From Nitratidesulfovibrio termitidis HI1 (GTDB taxonomy: Bacteria; Desulfobacterota; Desulfovibrionia; Desulfovibrionales; Desulfovibrionaceae), in contig NZ_KI632512.1 of assembly GCF_000504305.1 (NCBI RefSeq), positions 2,106,250 to 2,170,249 of the forward strand: 64,000 nucleotides of DNA, in the 5' to 3' direction. The position numbers were made by a program, and so were the translations under genes. This document shows, in pieces, positions 53,498-62,901 of this stretch (its first letter is position 1; every line of letters starts with the position of its first letter). Under the pieces are notes generated by a model, which worked only from the letters and a program-made list of their open reading frames with translations, did no database searches and was not told where the DNA came from.

Positions 53498-54859
53498 ATG
53501 ATAAGTGTTTATTCCGTCAGCCTTGGCTGCCCCAAGAACCGCGTGGACACCGAACGCCTGCTGGGTGCGCTGGGCGCCCCCGTGCGCCCCGTGGCCGGCA
53601 TGGCCGAGGCCGACGTGGTGCTCGTGAATACCTGCGGCTTCATTTTGCCCGCCGTGGAAGAATCGGTGCGCACCGTGGTGGAGGCCGTGGACGAGATTTC
53701 CGGACTGGCCCGGCGGCCCCTGCTGGCCGTGGCCGGGTGTCTGGTGGGCCGCTACGGCGAACGCGACCTGGCCGCCGAACTGCCGGAAGTGGACCTGTGG
53801 CTGCCCAACCAGTCCATCGAGTCATGGCCGGACCTGCTGGCGCGCGCCGTGGGTGCCAGAGTGGCCGGGCCTGCCGGGGTCGGCTTCGTCGCGCCCGGCT
53901 ACGCTGGGGGCACGCGCCTGTTGTCCACCGGGCCGTCGTACGCCTGGCTGAAGATCAGCGACGGATGCCGCCACAACTGTTCGTTCTGCACCATTCCTTC
54001 CATTCGCGGCGCGCACCGCTCCACCCCGGCGGCGGAACTGGAGCGCGAGGCGCGGCAATTATTGGATATGGGCGTGCGCGAGCTGATTCTGGTGGCCCAG
54101 GACGTCACCGCGTGGGGCGAGGACCTGGAAAGCGGTTCCGGCGGTTCCACGGGCAAGGGCGACCTGCGCCCCCTGCTGGACCGCCTGCTGCCCCTGCCGG
54201 GGCTGGACCGGCTGCGCCTGATGTACCTGTACCCCGCCGGGCTCAACGACGACCTGCTGGCGTACCTTGCGGCAGCGGGCGCACCCTTCGTGCCCTATTT
54301 CGACGTGCCCCTGCAGCACGCCCACCCCGACGTGCTGGGCCGCATGGGGCGCCCCTTTGCCCGCAATCCTCGCGTGGTGGTGGACCGCATCCGCACACAC
54401 TTTCCGGACGCGGCCCTGCGTACCTCGATCATCGTGGGCTTTCCCGGCGAGACGGAGGAACACTACGCCGCGCTCACCGATTTCGTGGCGGAGACGCGCT
54501 TCCATCACCTTGGCGTGTTCGCCTACCGGGCAGAGGACGGCACCCCCGCCGCCGCCATGCCCGATCAGGTGGACGACAAGGTGAAGGAATGGCGTCGCGA
54601 TGCGCTGATGGAGGTACAGGCCGAAATCAGCGAGGAGATCATGGAATCGTACGTGGGCCAGCGCCTGCCCGTGCTGGTGGACGCCCCCCACGACGAATGG
54701 CCCGGCCTGCACACCGGCCGCACCTGGTTCCAGGCCCCGGAGATAGACGGGGTGACCTACGTGAGCGGGGCCGGTGTGGCCCCCGGCGCGCTGGTGGAGG
54801 CGGACATGGTGGAAGCCCGGACCTACGACCTGGTGGCCCTGGCCGAGCCGGAGGAATAG
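53498..54859 (+). CDS. rimO: ribosomal protein S12 methylthiotransferase RimO
   Basis: The 453-residue radical-SAM enzyme adds a methylthio group to an Asp of ribosomal protein S12. It has the N-terminal UPF0004 domain with three cysteines (SLGCPKN, NTCGF, AGCLVG) for the auxiliary cluster. The radical-SAM motif is CRHNCSFC (about 155-162), and a C-terminal TRAM domain follows. The start ATG 53498 is where the family begins (MISVYSVSLGCPKNRVD); CGGAA is a weak ribosome site. The long open frame upstream is antisense to the kinase gene. Confidence 0.95.
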   Translation: MISVYSVSLGCPKNRVDTERLLGALGAPVRPVAGMAEADVVLVNTCGFILPAVEESVRTVVEAVDEISGLARRPLLAVAGCLVGRYGERDLAAELPEVDLWLPNQSIESWPDLLARAVGARVAGPAGVGFVAPGYAGGTRLLSTGPSYAWLKISDGCRHNCSFCTIPSIRGAHRSTPAAELEREARQLLDMGVRELILVAQDVTAWGEDLESGSGGSTGKGDLRPLLDRLLPLPGLDRLRLMYLYPAGLNDDLLAYLAAAGAPFVPYFDVPLQHAHPDVLGRMGRPFARNPRVVVDRIRTHFPDAALRTSIIVGFPGETEEHYAALTDFVAETRFHHLGVFAYRAEDGTPAAAMPDQVDDKVKEWRRDALMEVQAEISEEIMESYVGQRLPVLVDAPHDEWPGLHTGRTWFQAPEIDGVTYVSGAGVAPGALVEADMVEARTYDLVALAEPEE

Positions 54860-55007
54860 GGGAGGCGTCCTGAGGCAGCGACGTGTGGCCGCAGGCTGTC
54901 CGGTGCCGCGCGGGTGTCTTTCCTCGGCGGGGGCGCGTCTATATGGTAGCGCTACGTGAATATGGCGACCGTGATGTGGACGCACTTCCAAGCATCGAGG
55001 TGAAGGC

Positions 55008-57083
55008 ATGACCTATTCGCAGGAACGGGCGCTGGAACTGCTGCGCGCCGGGTCCGGGCTGGCCGGGGCGGAATTTCGGGATGGGCAGGAAGACGCCATC
55101 CGGCACATGGTGGAAGGCCGGGGCCGCCTGCTGGTAGTGCAGAAGACGGGCTGGGGCAAAAGCTTTGTCTACTTCATCGCCACGCGGATGCTGCGTGACG
55201 CGGGCCAGGGCCCTGCGCTGCTCGTGTCACCCCTGCTGGCGCTGATGCGCAACCAGATTGATGCCGCCGGGCGCATGGGCGTGCGGGCCGCCACCATCAA
55301 CTCGGGAAACCAGGAAGAATGGGAGGATGTGGAGGCGCGGCTGGCCCGCGACGAAGTGGACATCCTGCTCATTTCGCCTGAACGGCTGGGCAACGACTGG
55401 TTCCAGGCGCAGGTGCTGGCCCCGGTGGCGGCGCGGATAGCATTGCTGGTAGTGGACGAGGCGCATTGCATCTCCGACTGGGGGCACGATTTTCGTCCGC
55501 ACTACCGGCTGTTGGGGCGCATGGCCGCCAACCTGCCCCCCACCGTGCGCCTGCTGGCCACCACGGCTACGGCCAACGACCGGGTCATGGGCGACCTGGC
55601 TACCGTATTGGGACCCGACCTTGCGGTGTCCAGGGGCGACCTGAATCGCTCTTCGCTGACGCTGCAAACCCTCCGCCTGCCGGACCGGGCCGAGCGTCTG
55701 GCCTGGCTGGCCGAGCGGCTTGGAGAACTGGACGGGCATGGCATCATCTATACGCTGACGGTGCGCGATGCCGGCCTGGTGGCAACGTGGCTGCAAGAGC
55801 GCGGCTTCAACGTGGCGGCCTACACGGGTGAAACCGGCGAGGACCGGGAACGCCTGGAGCAGGATCTGCTGCACAACAGGGTCAAGGCCCTGGTGGCCAC
55901 CACGGCGCTGGGCATGGGCTACGACAAGCCGGACCTTGCCTTCGTCATCCATTTTCAGGTGCCGGGGTCCGTGGTGGCGTATTACCAGCAGGTAGGCCGG
56001 GCCGGGCGCGCCTTGCCCGCCGCCTACGGCGTGCTGCTGAGCGGGCCGGAAGAAGACGACATCAACGACTGGTTCATCCGCAGCGCCTTTCCCACCCGCG
56101 CCGAAGTGCAACAGATTCTGGATGCCCTGGAAGACGCGCCGGAGGGGCTTTCGGTCCCGGAGCTGATGAGCCGCGTGAACATGGGCAAAGGACGCATCGA
56201 GAAGGGCATCACGCTGCTGTCGCTGGAATCGCCCGCCCCCATCGCCAGACAGGGCGCCAAGTGGCAACTGACGGCGGCTGCGCTGTCCGGACAGTTCTGG
56301 GACAGGGCGGACAGGCTGACGGCATTGCGCCGTGTGGAGCAGGCGCAGATGCAGGAATACGTGGGCCTGCCCTTCGGCCAGCACATGGAGTATCTGGTGC
56401 GGGCGCTGGACGGGGACGCGGCGAACATCGTGCCCCCCGCGCTGCCGCCCCTGCCGGAAACCGCCGACCCCGCGCTGGTGCACGAGGCCATGGCGTTCCT
56501 GCGCCGCGGCAACATGCCCATCGCCCCCCGGGTGCAATGGCCAGTGGGCGGCATGCCCCAGTATGACGTCCGGGGCAGACTGCCCGCTGCCCAACGGGCG
56601 CAACCGGGCATGGCGCTGAGCGCGTGGGGAGATGCCGGGTGGGGGGCTTCGGTACGACAAGGCAAATACCGCGACGGACGCTTTGCCGATGATCTTGTGG
56701 ACGCCTGCGCCGCCATGGTGGAGGCGTGGAACCCGCAGCCCGCGCCAGAATGGGTGACCTGCATCCCCTCGCTGCGGCATCCGGATCTGGTGCCGGACTT
56801 CGCACGCCGTCTTGCGGCGCGGCTGGGCTTGCCGTTTGTTCCGGTATTGGAGAAAACGGAGGACAGACCCGAGCAGAAGACCATGGGCAACAGCGTCCAG
56901 CAGGCCCGCAACGTGGATGGGTCGCTGGGCCTCGCCGCCATTCCCGTGCCCGCAGGCCCCGTGCTGTTGGTGGACGACATGGTGGATTCACGATGGACAC
57001 TGACCGTGGCCGCCTGGCTGCTGCGCCGGAACGGCGGCGGCGAGGTGTGGCCGGTGGCGCTTTCCCAGGCAGGCCAAGGATAG
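55008..57083 (+). CDS. RecQ-type helicase fused to a C-terminal phosphoribosyltransferase-like domain
   Basis: The 691-residue protein has helicase domain 1 (about 15-210) with an altered Walker A, QKTGWGKS (45-52), DEAH (150-153) and ATTATA. Domain 2 has motif VI QQVGRAGR (about 326-333). A winged-helix-like region follows near 365-430. The last 120 residues form a phosphoribosyltransferase-like domain with the PRPP-loop pattern VLLVDDMVDSRWT (about 651-663), as in ComF. The usual RecQ zinc-binding cysteines and HRDC domain are not seen. The stop is directly followed by the ATG of a DprA-like gene. The pair is likely a functional unit in DNA processing or defence; no characterised function is known to me. 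Confidence 0.85.
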   Translation: MTYSQERALELLRAGSGLAGAEFRDGQEDAIRHMVEGRGRLLVVQKTGWGKSFVYFIATRMLRDAGQGPALLVSPLLALMRNQIDAAGRMGVRAATINSGNQEEWEDVEARLARDEVDILLISPERLGNDWFQAQVLAPVAARIALLVVDEAHCISDWGHDFRPHYRLLGRMAANLPPTVRLLATTATANDRVMGDLATVLGPDLAVSRGDLNRSSLTLQTLRLPDRAERLAWLAERLGELDGHGIIYTLTVRDAGLVATWLQERGFNVAAYTGETGEDRERLEQDLLHNRVKALVATTALGMGYDKPDLAFVIHFQVPGSVVAYYQQVGRAGRALPAAYGVLLSGPEEDDINDWFIRSAFPTRAEVQQILDALEDAPEGLSVPELMSRVNMGKGRIEKGITLLSLESPAPIARQGAKWQLTAAALSGQFWDRADRLTALRRVEQAQMQEYVGLPFGQHMEYLVRALDGDAANIVPPALPPLPETADPALVHEAMAFLRRGNMPIAPRVQWPVGGMPQYDVRGRLPAAQRAQPGMALSAWGDAGWGASVRQGKYRDGRFADDLVDACAAMVEAWNPQPAPEWVTCIPSLRHPDLVPDFARRLAARLGLPFVPVLEKTEDRPEQKTMGNSVQQARNVDGSLGLAAIPVPAGPVLLVDDMVDSRWTLTVAAWLLRRNGGGEVWPVALSQAGQG

Positions 57084-58484
57084 ATGAACGACACCCTTTC
57101 GCTGAATACCAGGGCAATCCTGCTGCTGACCGCCCCGCTGATGGTGGGACGAAGCTCCATGAGGCCCGCCGGCCCGGCTGCGGCCCTGCTGAGCCTTGGC
57201 GAATACAAGCGCCTTGCCCGCCGCCTGCGCGAACTTTCGCGCCAGCCCGCCGACCTGCTGGCGGCGGACGGGGAAGCGCTGTGGGCCGGATGCGCTGACA
57301 CTGTCGAGCCGGAGCGGCTGCGGCAGCTTCTGGGGCGCGGCTTTCTGCTGGGCCAGGCCGTGGAACGCTGGCAGGCCAGGTCCATCTGGGTGGTCAGCCG
57401 TGCCGACGCGGCATACCCCGCCCGCCTGAAGGCCCGCCTGAAGGAAGACTGCCCCCCGATCCTGTACGGCTGCGGCAACCGGCCGCTGCTTGACCGGGAA
57501 GGGCTGGCCGTTGTCGGTTCGCGCAATGCGGACGATGCCCTGCTGGCCTACGCAAGAGGCGTGGGCGCCCTGGCCGCCGCTGCCGGGGTGGCGCTGGTGT
57601 CTGGCGGCGCGCGGGGCATCGACGGTGCGGCCACCGACGGGGCCTTGGCAGCGGGCGGCGCGGCGGTGAGCGTGCTGGCCGAAGGGCTGGAGCCGCGCGC
57701 CATGCGTCGCGAAAACCGCAACGCCATAGCGGAAGGCCGCCTGCTGCTGCTTTCGCCGTATGACCCCAACGTGGCCTTCAACGTGGGCAACGCCATGCAG
57801 CGCAACAAACTCATTTATGCGCTGTCCGATGCGGCGCTGGTGGTATGCAGCGATGCGGACAGGGGCGGCACCTGGGCCGGGGCGCAGGAGCAACTGGACA
57901 AGCTACGGCTGACGCCGGTCTACGTACGTGCCACGGGAGCCCGTAGCGAAGGGCTGGAAGCATTGTGCGCCAAGGGGGCGCAGCCCTGGCCGGAGCCTGC
58001 CGACACCGCCGGGCTGATGGCATTGCTGCGCCAACCCATGGTCATGCCGCCCAGGGAACAGACGCTGTCGCTGCTGGATGCCGCCACCATGCAGGCCCCG
58101 GCGCCTGTTGCCGAAAAAAAGGAATCGGCTACCCCGAAAGGGGCTACCGCAGGAAAGACGCATCCCGGTGCGGAACTGCCCGATGCACAGCCGCCCGCCA
58201 TGCAGCCGCCGACTTCACGGATGCCGGACGGGCTTCCTCCCGGACCGCAGGGGGGTGGACATGATGTGTCGCCCATCTCTCCGGCTGACGAACTTCAGGC
58301 GCTGATCCGCCAGTTGGCCCCGCAGTTGCTGGCCGTTCCCAAAAAGGAAGACGAGATCGCTGCGGAACTGGGCGTGGCCACCGTACAGGCCCGCGCCTGG
58401 CTGACCTGGCTGGTGGCCGAGGGGCTGGCGGAAAAGGGCGGGCGTCCCGTGAAATACCGCCTTGCGTCCACCGGGCGTCCCTGA
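57084..58484 (+). CDS. divergent DprA-like (SLOG Rossmann) DNA-processing protein
   Basis: ATG 57084 comes directly after the helicase stop, with AAGGA as ribosome site, so the two are translationally coupled. The 466-residue protein has an N-terminal helical region. The DprA-type Rossmann core (about 130-300) has [17 protein letters not shown] (about 173-180), [17 protein letters not shown] and [10 protein letters not shown]. These correspond to, but differ from, the RNR and SGSL-TA motifs of canonical DprA. A Pro/Thr-rich linker (about 320-395) and a winged helix (about 400-462; [34 protein letters not shown]) end it. DprA binds single-stranded DNA and loads RecA; here the helicase partner and divergent core suggest another job, perhaps ligand sensing. 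Confidence 0.82.
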   Translation: MNDTLSLNTRAILLLTAPLMVGRSSMRPAGPAAALLSLGEYKRLARRLRELSRQPADLLAADGEALWAGCADTVEPERLRQLLGRGFLLGQAVERWQARSIWVVSRADAAYPARLKARLKEDCPPILYGCGNRPLLDREGLAVVGSRNADDALLAYARGVGALAAAAGVALVSGGARGIDGAATDGALAAGGAAVSVLAEGLEPRAMRRENRNAIAEGRLLLLSPYDPNVAFNVGNAMQRNKLIYALSDAALVVCSDADRGGTWAGAQEQLDKLRLTPVYVRATGARSEGLEALCAKGAQPWPEPADTAGLMALLRQPMVMPPREQTLSLLDAATMQAPAPVAEKKESATPKGATAGKTHPGAELPDAQPPAMQPPTSRMPDGLPPGPQGGGHDVSPISPADELQALIRQLAPQLLAVPKKEDEIAAELGVATVQARAWLTWLVAEGLAEKGGRPVKYRLASTGRP

Positions 58485-58572
58485 CCTGGACTGCCCGGGC
58501 CTCGCTTGCGTCACCTCGGGTACCCCCCACGTTCTCCTTACCGTACTTCACCATCCGCCGGACCTCGCGCGG

Positions 58573-58601
58573 TTGTCATTCCCCGGGCATTCTGCTATGC
58601 A
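58573..58601 (+). promoter_or_regulatory. sigma-70 promoter of rpsA
   Basis: TTGTCA (58573-58578), a 17-base spacer and TATGCA (58596-58601) fit the -35/-10 consensus. The transcript would begin near 58608, 46 bases before the rpsA ATG. Confidence 0.6.
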
Positions 58602-58653
58602 GACCAATCCCGCGCATCAGGGCGGGAAAATTTGCGTCGGTTGGAGGAAACGT

Positions 58654-60387
58654 ATGACAGCAACCCCCGAAAACATGGAAAACGCCGCTCTTGAAATGGA
58701 TCTGAGTTTCGAGAGCGCCCTCGAGAATTACCTCAGCTCCGATTTCGGCGACCTTGAAGAAGGGTCGATCATCAAGGGCGAGGTGGTGCGCGTGGATGAG
58801 GACAGCGTCCTCGTCGACGTGAACTTCAAGTCCGAAGGGCAGATTTCCGCTTCCGAGTTCAGGGACAGCACCGGCAAGGTCAACATCGCCGTGGGCGACA
58901 AGGTGGACGTCTTCGTCGTTCGCAAGAACGAGATGGAAGGCACCATCACCCTGTCCTTCGAGAAGGCCAAGCGCATGCAGCTCTTCGACAAGCTCGAAGA
59001 GATTCAGGAAAACAACGGGGTCATCACCGGCCGCATCGTGCGTCGCATCAAGGGCGGCTACACCGTCGATCTCGGCGGCGTCGAAGCCTTCCTGCCCGGT
59101 TCGCACGTGGACCTGCGCCCCGTCCCCGACATGGACGCGCTGGTCAATCAGGAATACGAATTCCGTGTTCTCAAGATCAACCGTCGGCGCAGCAACGTCA
59201 TCGTTTCCCGCCGCGTCCTGCTTGAAGAGGAACGCGATTCCAAGCGTCAGGATCTGCTGCGCACTCTCGAAGAGAACCAGATCGTCACCGGCAAGGCCAA
59301 GAACATCACCGAATACGGCGTGTTCGTGGACCTTGGCGGGCTGGACGGCCTGCTGCACATCACCGACATGTCCTGGAAGCGCATCCGTCACCCGAAGGAA
59401 CTGGTCACCCTTGGCCAGGAACTGCAACTGAAGGTGCTCTCCTTCGACCGCGACAACCAGAAGGTGTCGCTGGGCATGAAGCAGCTGGTGGCCGACCCCT
59501 GGCAGGACATCACCGCCAAGTACCCCGAAGGCGCCAAGCTGCAGGGCCGCGTGACCAACCTGGTGGACTACGGCGCGTTCGTCGAGCTGGAGCCCGGCGT
59601 GGAAGGCCTGGTCCACATTTCCGAAATGTCGTGGACCCGCAAGCTGCGCCATCCTTCCCAGATGGTGCGCGTGGGCGACGAAGTGGAAGTGGTCATCCTC
59701 GGCGTCGACCAGGACAAGAAGCGCATCTCCCTCGGCATGAAGCAGGTCAAGCCGAACCCGTGGGAAGTTGTGGCTGAAAAGTACCCCGAAGGCACCATCC
59801 TTGAAGGCGTGATCAAGAACATCACCGAATTCGGCATGTTCATCGGCATCGAGGACGGCATCGACGGCCTGATCCACGTGTCCGACATCAGCTGGACCAA
59901 GAAGATCCGCCATCCCAACGAAGTGTTCAAGACCGGTGACGTGGTGCAGGCCAAGGTGCTGACCGTCGATCAGGAGAACGAAAAGTTCACCCTCGGCATC
60001 AAGCAGCTGACCGAAGACCCGTGGACCCACGTGCCTTCCCGTTACCCGGTGGGTGCGCTGATCGAAGGCACGGTGACCAACATCACCGACTTCGGCCTGT
60101 TCGTTGAAGTGGAAGAAGGCATCGAAGGCCTGGTCCACGTCTCCGAAATCAGCCAGAAGAAGATCAAGTCGCCCTCCGAAATGTTCAAGGAAGGCGTGGT
60201 CATCCAGGCCAAGGTCATCCACGTCTCCGCCGAAGAACGCCGCCTCGGGCTGTCCATCAAGCAGCTCAAGGACGAGGAAGAACGTCGCAAGCCCAAGGAA
60301 TTCCGCGCCGGTCCCGCCGATACGGGCGGCCAGAACCTTGGTGACCTGCTGAAGCAGAAGCTGGAAGAGGATGCTTCCGACAGCTAG
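58654..60387 (+). CDS. rpsA: 30S ribosomal protein S1
   Basis: ATG 58654 follows GGAGG (58643-58647) at six bases. The 577-residue protein contains six S1 RNA-binding repeats, each recognisable by G-x-V-x-x-I-x-x-(Y/F)-G-x-F-V. Examples are GVITGRIVRRIKGGYTVDL and GKAKNITEYGVFVDLGGLDG. It holds mRNA on the small subunit for initiation. Codon use is typical of a highly expressed gene, and the sequence is less low-complexity than its neighbours. It overlaps sppA by 17 bases. Confidence 0.97.
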   Translation: MTATPENMENAALEMDLSFESALENYLSSDFGDLEEGSIIKGEVVRVDEDSVLVDVNFKSEGQISASEFRDSTGKVNIAVGDKVDVFVVRKNEMEGTITLSFEKAKRMQLFDKLEEIQENNGVITGRIVRRIKGGYTVDLGGVEAFLPGSHVDLRPVPDMDALVNQEYEFRVLKINRRRSNVIVSRRVLLEEERDSKRQDLLRTLEENQIVTGKAKNITEYGVFVDLGGLDGLLHITDMSWKRIRHPKELVTLGQELQLKVLSFDRDNQKVSLGMKQLVADPWQDITAKYPEGAKLQGRVTNLVDYGAFVELEPGVEGLVHISEMSWTRKLRHPSQMVRVGDEVEVVILGVDQDKKRISLGMKQVKPNPWEVVAEKYPEGTILEGVIKNITEFGMFIGIEDGIDGLIHVSDISWTKKIRHPNEVFKTGDVVQAKVLTVDQENEKFTLGIKQLTEDPWTHVPSRYPVGALIEGTVTNITDFGLFVEVEEGIEGLVHVSEISQKKIKSPSEMFKEGVVIQAKVIHVSAEERRLGLSIKQLKDEEERRKPKEFRAGPADTGGQNLGDLLKQKLEEDASDS

Positions 60388-61264
60388 ACCCTCCTTCAGC
60401 CAGCGGCATCCGTTCATCTTCGGATTCCTGCTCATTCTGGCGGCCGTTGCCCTCTTTATGGGGGCTTCGGCCGCCTTGCGCCATTTGACCGGCAGCACGG
60501 GCCCGTTCGCGGGCCCGCGCGTCGGGGTGGTGCGGGTTGAAGGCATGATTGCCGACATCTCCAAGACCACCGCATGGATGGATACCCTGCGCGAAGATCC
60601 TTCGGTGCGCGGCGTGCTGCTGCGGGTGGATTCGCCCGGCGGCGGCGTTGCCGCCTCGCAGGAACTGCTGGAGGCCGTGCGCCGCATGGCCCGCGTGAAG
60701 CCGGTAGTGGTGTCCATGGGCACCGTGGCCGCTTCCGGCGGGTACTACATCTCGCTGGGCGCCACGCGCGTCATCGCCAACCCCGCCACGCTCACCGGCT
60801 CCATCGGCGTGAAGATGGAACTGCCCAACGTGCAGGGGCTGATGGACAAGCTGGGACTGGCCCGGCAGACGCTGGTTTCCGGCGACATGAAGGACGCGGG
60901 CTCGCCCTTCCGGGCCATGACCCCGCAGGAGCGCGAGTACCTGCAAGCGCTGGTCATGGACATGTACGACCAGTTCGTGACCGAGGTGGCCAATTCGCGC
61001 AACCTGCCGGTGGAAAAGGTGCGCGCCGTGGCCGACGGTCGGGCGCTGACCGGACGGCAGGCCCACGAACTGGGCCTGGTGGACGCTCTGGGCGGCATGG
61101 ACGTGGCCATGACCGATTTGCAGCAGTTGTGCGGCATCGTCGAGCGGCCCGTACTGGTGGAACAGCCCAAACCTTCGTCGTGGCTGCGCGACGCGCTGGA
61201 ATCGGTGCTGGACCTGCAACCGGCGTCGCGGGTGGTGACGCCCGGATTCATGTACGTGTATTAG
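60371..61264 (+). CDS. sppA: signal peptide peptidase SppA (short form)
   Basis: The 297-residue membrane-anchored serine protease has an N-terminal helix (about 14-36). The catalytic dyad is visible: Ser in GTVAASGGYYIS (about residue 121) and Lys in TGSIGVKME (about residue 153). The length is that of the single-domain (archaeal/Bacillus-type) SppA, not the double-length E. coli protein. The start ATG 60371 lies within rpsA, so it is co-transcribed with it. It clears cleaved signal peptides in the membrane. Confidence 0.93.
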   Translation: MLPTARPSFSQRHPFIFGFLLILAAVALFMGASAALRHLTGSTGPFAGPRVGVVRVEGMIADISKTTAWMDTLREDPSVRGVLLRVDSPGGGVAASQELLEAVRRMARVKPVVVSMGTVAASGGYYISLGATRVIANPATLTGSIGVKMELPNVQGLMDKLGLARQTLVSGDMKDAGSPFRAMTPQEREYLQALVMDMYDQFVTEVANSRNLPVEKVRAVADGRALTGRQAHELGLVDALGGMDVAMTDLQQLCGIVERPVLVEQPKPSSWLRDALESVLDLQPASRVVTPGFMYVY

Positions 61265-61554
61265 GCCGTTGCGCCCTTTCGCCCTCCGGCGGACCGACCC
61301 GAAGGGCGCGTAGCGTGGACGTCAGGCGAGCTTGCGAGCCATACGGACATCGAGAGCAGAGCTGTCAGATTTCGTCTTTTGCTCTGTCACGTACCAAAGA
61401 GCGCGTTGCGGTCGCCATCCGTAACACTCACCGTGTTCGTGCAACGGCTGGCGCACGCTCCCGTCGCAAAAGATTCATCTTCCTTGCCGGAGAACGAAAA
61501 ATCGCAACGGCAAATGCATCCTTGCGAATGTTCCGCCCCTGCCGCCACGTGGTC
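61265..61554. other. gap between sppA and the insertion sequence, no gene recognised
   Basis: The first 50 bases can form a weak hairpin (GCGCCCTT at 61271-61278 with AAGGGCGC at 61302-61309) without a T-run. The rest is of lower GC than the surroundings and no frame gives a recognisable product. It may be the remnant of sequence cut off by the insertion element. Confidence 0.45.
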
Positions 61555-61600
61555 TGACCCCCGTCAAGTAGACAGTGAAAAAGCCCCCTGGGGGCATCAT

Positions 61601-62455
61601 TCAGGCGGCCAGCTTTTCCCTGTATTCCGCAGGGGAAAGTTGGCTAAGCCTCTTTTGGAAACGTTCCGCATTGTAGAAGCGGATGTATTCTTCTACCAAG
61701 ATCATAGTCTCGGCAGCAGGTAGGACATTTTGGGTAGCAAATATTTCGGTTTTCAAGTGCGAGAAAAATGACTCAACGACAGCGTTGTCAAGGCAGTTGC
61801 CTTTTCTGGAATGGCTGCCGCGTAAGTTCATTTCCGTAAGCCTGTCCGCGTATGTCTTGTGCGTATATTGAAACCCTTGGTCAGAGTGTAGAATAGCCTT
61901 GTCCTCGTGCCTGGGAAGGGCACGCAGAGTGGCAAAGACGAGATCAAGATTGTTCTGATTTGACATGTTGTGGGAAATGATTTCGTTATTGTGCAGGTCT
62001 TGGATGACTGACAAATACATAAATCCACTCTTGACGGGGATATATGTAATGTCTGTCACGAGCTTTCTGCCAGGCTGCATGCTTGAAAAATCCCGCTTCA
62101 GCAGGTTCGGAAAAAGACTGCTCCCCACCCTTCCAAAGAATTTCCGTTTCTTGCGAATGGTGGATTGAATGCCAAGTTTACGCATCAGTCGGTACGCGCG
62201 CTTGTGATTCACAAGCAATCCTTCTCGCTTGAGCGCAACGGACATCCTGCGATATCCGTAATACGGACGAAGCGAGTGAATTGCGGTGATATGCATCTCG
62301 ACAGTGTCGTTCTCACGCTGTTGAAAGAATGTGCTCTTCCACTTGTAAAATCCAGACCTGGATATTCCTGCATGCTTCAGAAGAACTGCGAGTGGGTAAC
62401 GACTCCGCAGTTCGTCGACTATCAAGAAATTCCACCCTTTTTGTGCGCTCCCCAT
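61601..62455 (-). CDS. IS3-family transposase OrfB (DDE integrase domain)
   Basis: The 284-residue frame has an HTH_21-like region (YGYRRMSVALKREG, about 67-80). The rve integrase core has the DDE triad at VTDITYIP, LHSDQGFQY and DNAVVESFFSHLKTE. It overlaps orfA in the -1 frame. In this family the active OrfAB protein is made by a -1 frameshift; the slippery CAAAAAG lies at 62443-62437. The frame is intact, so the element may be active. Confidence 0.9.
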   Translation of the reverse strand: MGSAQKGWNFLIVDELRSRYPLAVLLKHAGISRSGFYKWKSTFFQQRENDTVEMHITAIHSLRPYYGYRRMSVALKREGLLVNHKRAYRLMRKLGIQSTIRKKRKFFGRVGSSLFPNLLKRDFSSMQPGRKLVTDITYIPVKSGFMYLSVIQDLHNNEIISHNMSNQNNLDLVFATLRALPRHEDKAILHSDQGFQYTHKTYADRLTEMNLRGSHSRKGNCLDNAVVESFFSHLKTEIFATQNVLPAAETMILVEEYIRFYNAERFQKRLSQLSPAEYREKLAA

Positions 62456-62760
62456 TCGTGGCCGAACCGGGAGCGATACAACTTTTTTACGTATTCAAGC
62501 TCCGCCTTGACGTATTTGAGCTCCTCTTCAGCGGAAGCAAACTTTGTACGCGGTCGACCGCAGCGCTCTCCTTGCCTGCCTCGGCCATCTTCAAGAGATT
62601 CACCACGCTGGAATTTTGCAACCCAAGTGCGCAATGTCTTCTTGTCCTTCAATCCCAATTCATTGGTTAACTGCTGGTAGCCCTTATTGCCCTCAAGATA
62701 GAGCTTGACCGCAGCCTCCTTAAATTCCTTGCTATACGTCATAAAGTTCCGCTGTGACAT
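62422..62760 (-). CDS. IS3-family OrfA (DNA-binding helix-turn-helix)
   Basis: The 112-residue product begins near MTYSKEFKEAAVKLYLEGNKGYQQLTNELG without interruption; an N-terminal helix-turn-helix recognises the element ends. A coiled coil follows (EEELKYVKAELEYVKKLY, about 78-95) as in OrfA proteins that dimerise with OrfAB. It ends 34 bases inside orfB, and the frameshift site lies in the overlap. Confidence 0.9.
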   Translation of the reverse strand: MSQRNFMTYSKEFKEAAVKLYLEGNKGYQQLTNELGLKDKKTLRTWVAKFQRGESLEDGRGRQGERCGRPRTKFASAEEELKYVKAELEYVKKLYRSRFGHEWGAHKKGGIS

Positions 62761-62901
62761 AAAACACCCCCATCAGGTTACAACGTCATTCCCTAGTGGG
62801 GCTTTTTTACGTTGTCCACCTAATGGGGGGCATACCAACGCCGCAGGGGCTTCCGTTTTGGGGCAGCCAATCTCCACGGCCTGCGGCACAAGGGAGCGCT
62901 G

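Larger units (their letters stand above)
61555..62832 (-). mobile_element. IS3-family insertion sequence
   Basis: The 1278-bp element has ends TGACCCCCGTCAAG at 61555 and, inverted, TGCCCCCCATTAGG ending at 62832. These imperfect terminal inverted repeats extend about 40 bp (both reach an AAAAAGCCCC block). It encodes overlapping orfA and orfB on the minus strand. No matching 3-4 bp direct repeat flanks it, which suggests a rearrangement or deletion next to it. The coding sequence has lower GC than the host, a sign of transfer. Confidence 0.88.

Noticed and set aside
61320-61390. Possible third, diverged copy of the 147-bp palindromic element (CGTCA...AGCCATA...CGAGA)
   Set aside because: Only scattered short matches align, and neither the outer nor the inner inverted arms are present.
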